A DNA stretch of 29,968 nt from an uncultured Actinomycetes bacterium (lineage in GTDB: Bacteria > Actinomycetota > Actinomycetes > S36-B12 > UBA5976). Positions 29,625-29,968 of this stretch are shown here, one piece after another (the first letter of the stretch is position 1; every line of letters begins with the position of its first letter). The stretch is from assembly GCA_937896305.1 (NCBI GenBank), contig CALBND010000131.1, positions 1-29,968 on the forward strand. Reading direction: 5' to 3'. The position numbers and the translations under genes are program-made. The notes beneath the pieces were generated by a model, which was not told the origin of the DNA, did no database searches, and worked only from the letters and a program-made list of their open reading frames with translations.

Positions 29625-29968
29625 TTATTTAGCAATTTCCATTGCTGCTTTTCCAATGTTTTTACACATTCCTGGAAAAACTAAACCGTGAAATGGCAAG
29701 ATTGACCACCAATAAGCATGACCTGCTAAACCTTTAGGGTAAAAAATTGCTCGTTGGGTTAATTTTGATTTATTGTCTCCAACTGCTTCGATATTAAATT
29801 CCAGCCATGCTTTTCCTGGCATTGTCATTTCTGCTCTAAGTCTTAATAATTGATTCGGAATTCTTTCTTCCACTCGCCAAAAATCTAAAGTTTCTCCAAC
29901 TTGTAAAGAGTTTGGATCTCTCCTGCCACGCCTTAATCCAACTCCACCAAAGACTCGATCCACTACTC
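29625..29968 (-). CDS. SDR/DUF2867-type protein, C-terminal part (partial)
   Basis: This is the 3' end of a gene that enters from the right edge; the frame stays open to base 29968. The visible 114 or so residues include GVGLRRGRRDPNSLQVGETLDFWRVE, cut here by the window logic only at its start. Further on are LLRLRAEMTMPGKAWLEF, LTQRAIFYPKGLAGHAYWW and PFHGLVFPGM. This is the pattern of the DUF2867 domain that follows an NAD-binding SDR domain in actinobacterial proteins often annotated as epimerase- or DUF2867-containing. The function is unknown. The N-terminal SDR half cannot be seen. It ends 58 bases before the ilvB leader on the same strand, without a visible terminator between them. Confidence 0.8.
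   Translation of the reverse strand, partial: VVDRVFGGVGLRRGRRDPNSLQVGETLDFWRVEERIPNQLLRLRAEMTMPGKAWLEFNIEAVGDNKSKLTQRAIFYPKGLAGHAYWWSILPFHGLVFPGMCKNIGKAAMEIAK

Noticed and set aside
1..29968. CRISPR array, insertion sequence, prophage or integrase
   Set aside because: No spaced direct repeats, transposase or integrase motifs or terminal inverted repeats were seen on either strand; the gene content is core metabolism and housekeeping.

Overview
The window comes from a low-GC, streamlined-looking actinobacterium. Three things point to this. The gene order smc-mutM-rnc-rpmF-DUF177-DivIVA-like-coaD-rsmD-recG-rpmB ... thiL-ddl-gpsA-plsC-HU-leuD-leuC ... gltX ... leuB ... serA ... ilvC-ilvN-ilvB follows, as I recall it, the Rv2922c-Rv3003c order of Mycobacterium tuberculosis and its Streptomyces counterpart. 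HU carries a lysine-rich histone-like tail, and LeuA is the long actinobacterial type. The DNA is AT-rich by eye, genes are packed with 0-10 bp gaps, and many starts and stops overlap. A freshwater or marine lineage such as acI (Nanopelagicales) would fit, but the sequence alone does not prove it.

Layout: 1-7289 is a minus-strand housekeeping run covering chromosome condensation, DNA repair, rRNA processing, ribosomal protein L32, CoA synthesis, 16S methylation and RecG. 7369-10009 is a mixed patch with L28, a YqeY protein flanked by two small three-helix membrane proteins, ThiL and a stand-alone Lrp/AsnC ligand-binding domain. 10010-13308 is a minus-strand envelope and lipid run (Ddl, GpsA, PlsC) preceded by HU. 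13488-29566 is dominated by branched-chain amino acid (BCAA) synthesis: leuCD, cimA, ilvE, leuB, leuA, ilvC, ilvN and ilvB, together with serA, gltX, tRNA-Glu, tRNA-Gln, an LldD-type lactate dehydrogenase and a tiny DUF2256 protein. The right edge cuts an SDR/DUF2867 gene.

The pathway logic is coherent. IlvBN and IlvC serve Val, Leu and Ile. LeuABCD makes 2-ketoisocaproate. CimA with LeuCD and LeuB can make 2-oxobutanoate from pyruvate, an isoleucine entry that does not need threonine. IlvE transaminates the products. Neither ilvD nor ilvA is in the window.

The most interesting content is regulatory. Three different short leader ORFs, each with a run of codons for the matching amino acid, precede BCAA genes. 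MKNTLVVISERVG lies before ilvB, followed by a U-tract terminator. MIRCLLLHSRSEA lies before leuA, with a 10-bp hairpin but no U-tract. MTNQIIIS lies between ilvE and cimA, followed by a very clear U-tract terminator. The ilvB and leuA leaders agree with attenuation known or predicted in Actinobacteria. The Ile-coded leader before citramalate synthase is, to my knowledge, not generally described and is the main candidate for a new regulatory element. All folds and promoters here were read by eye and need computation.
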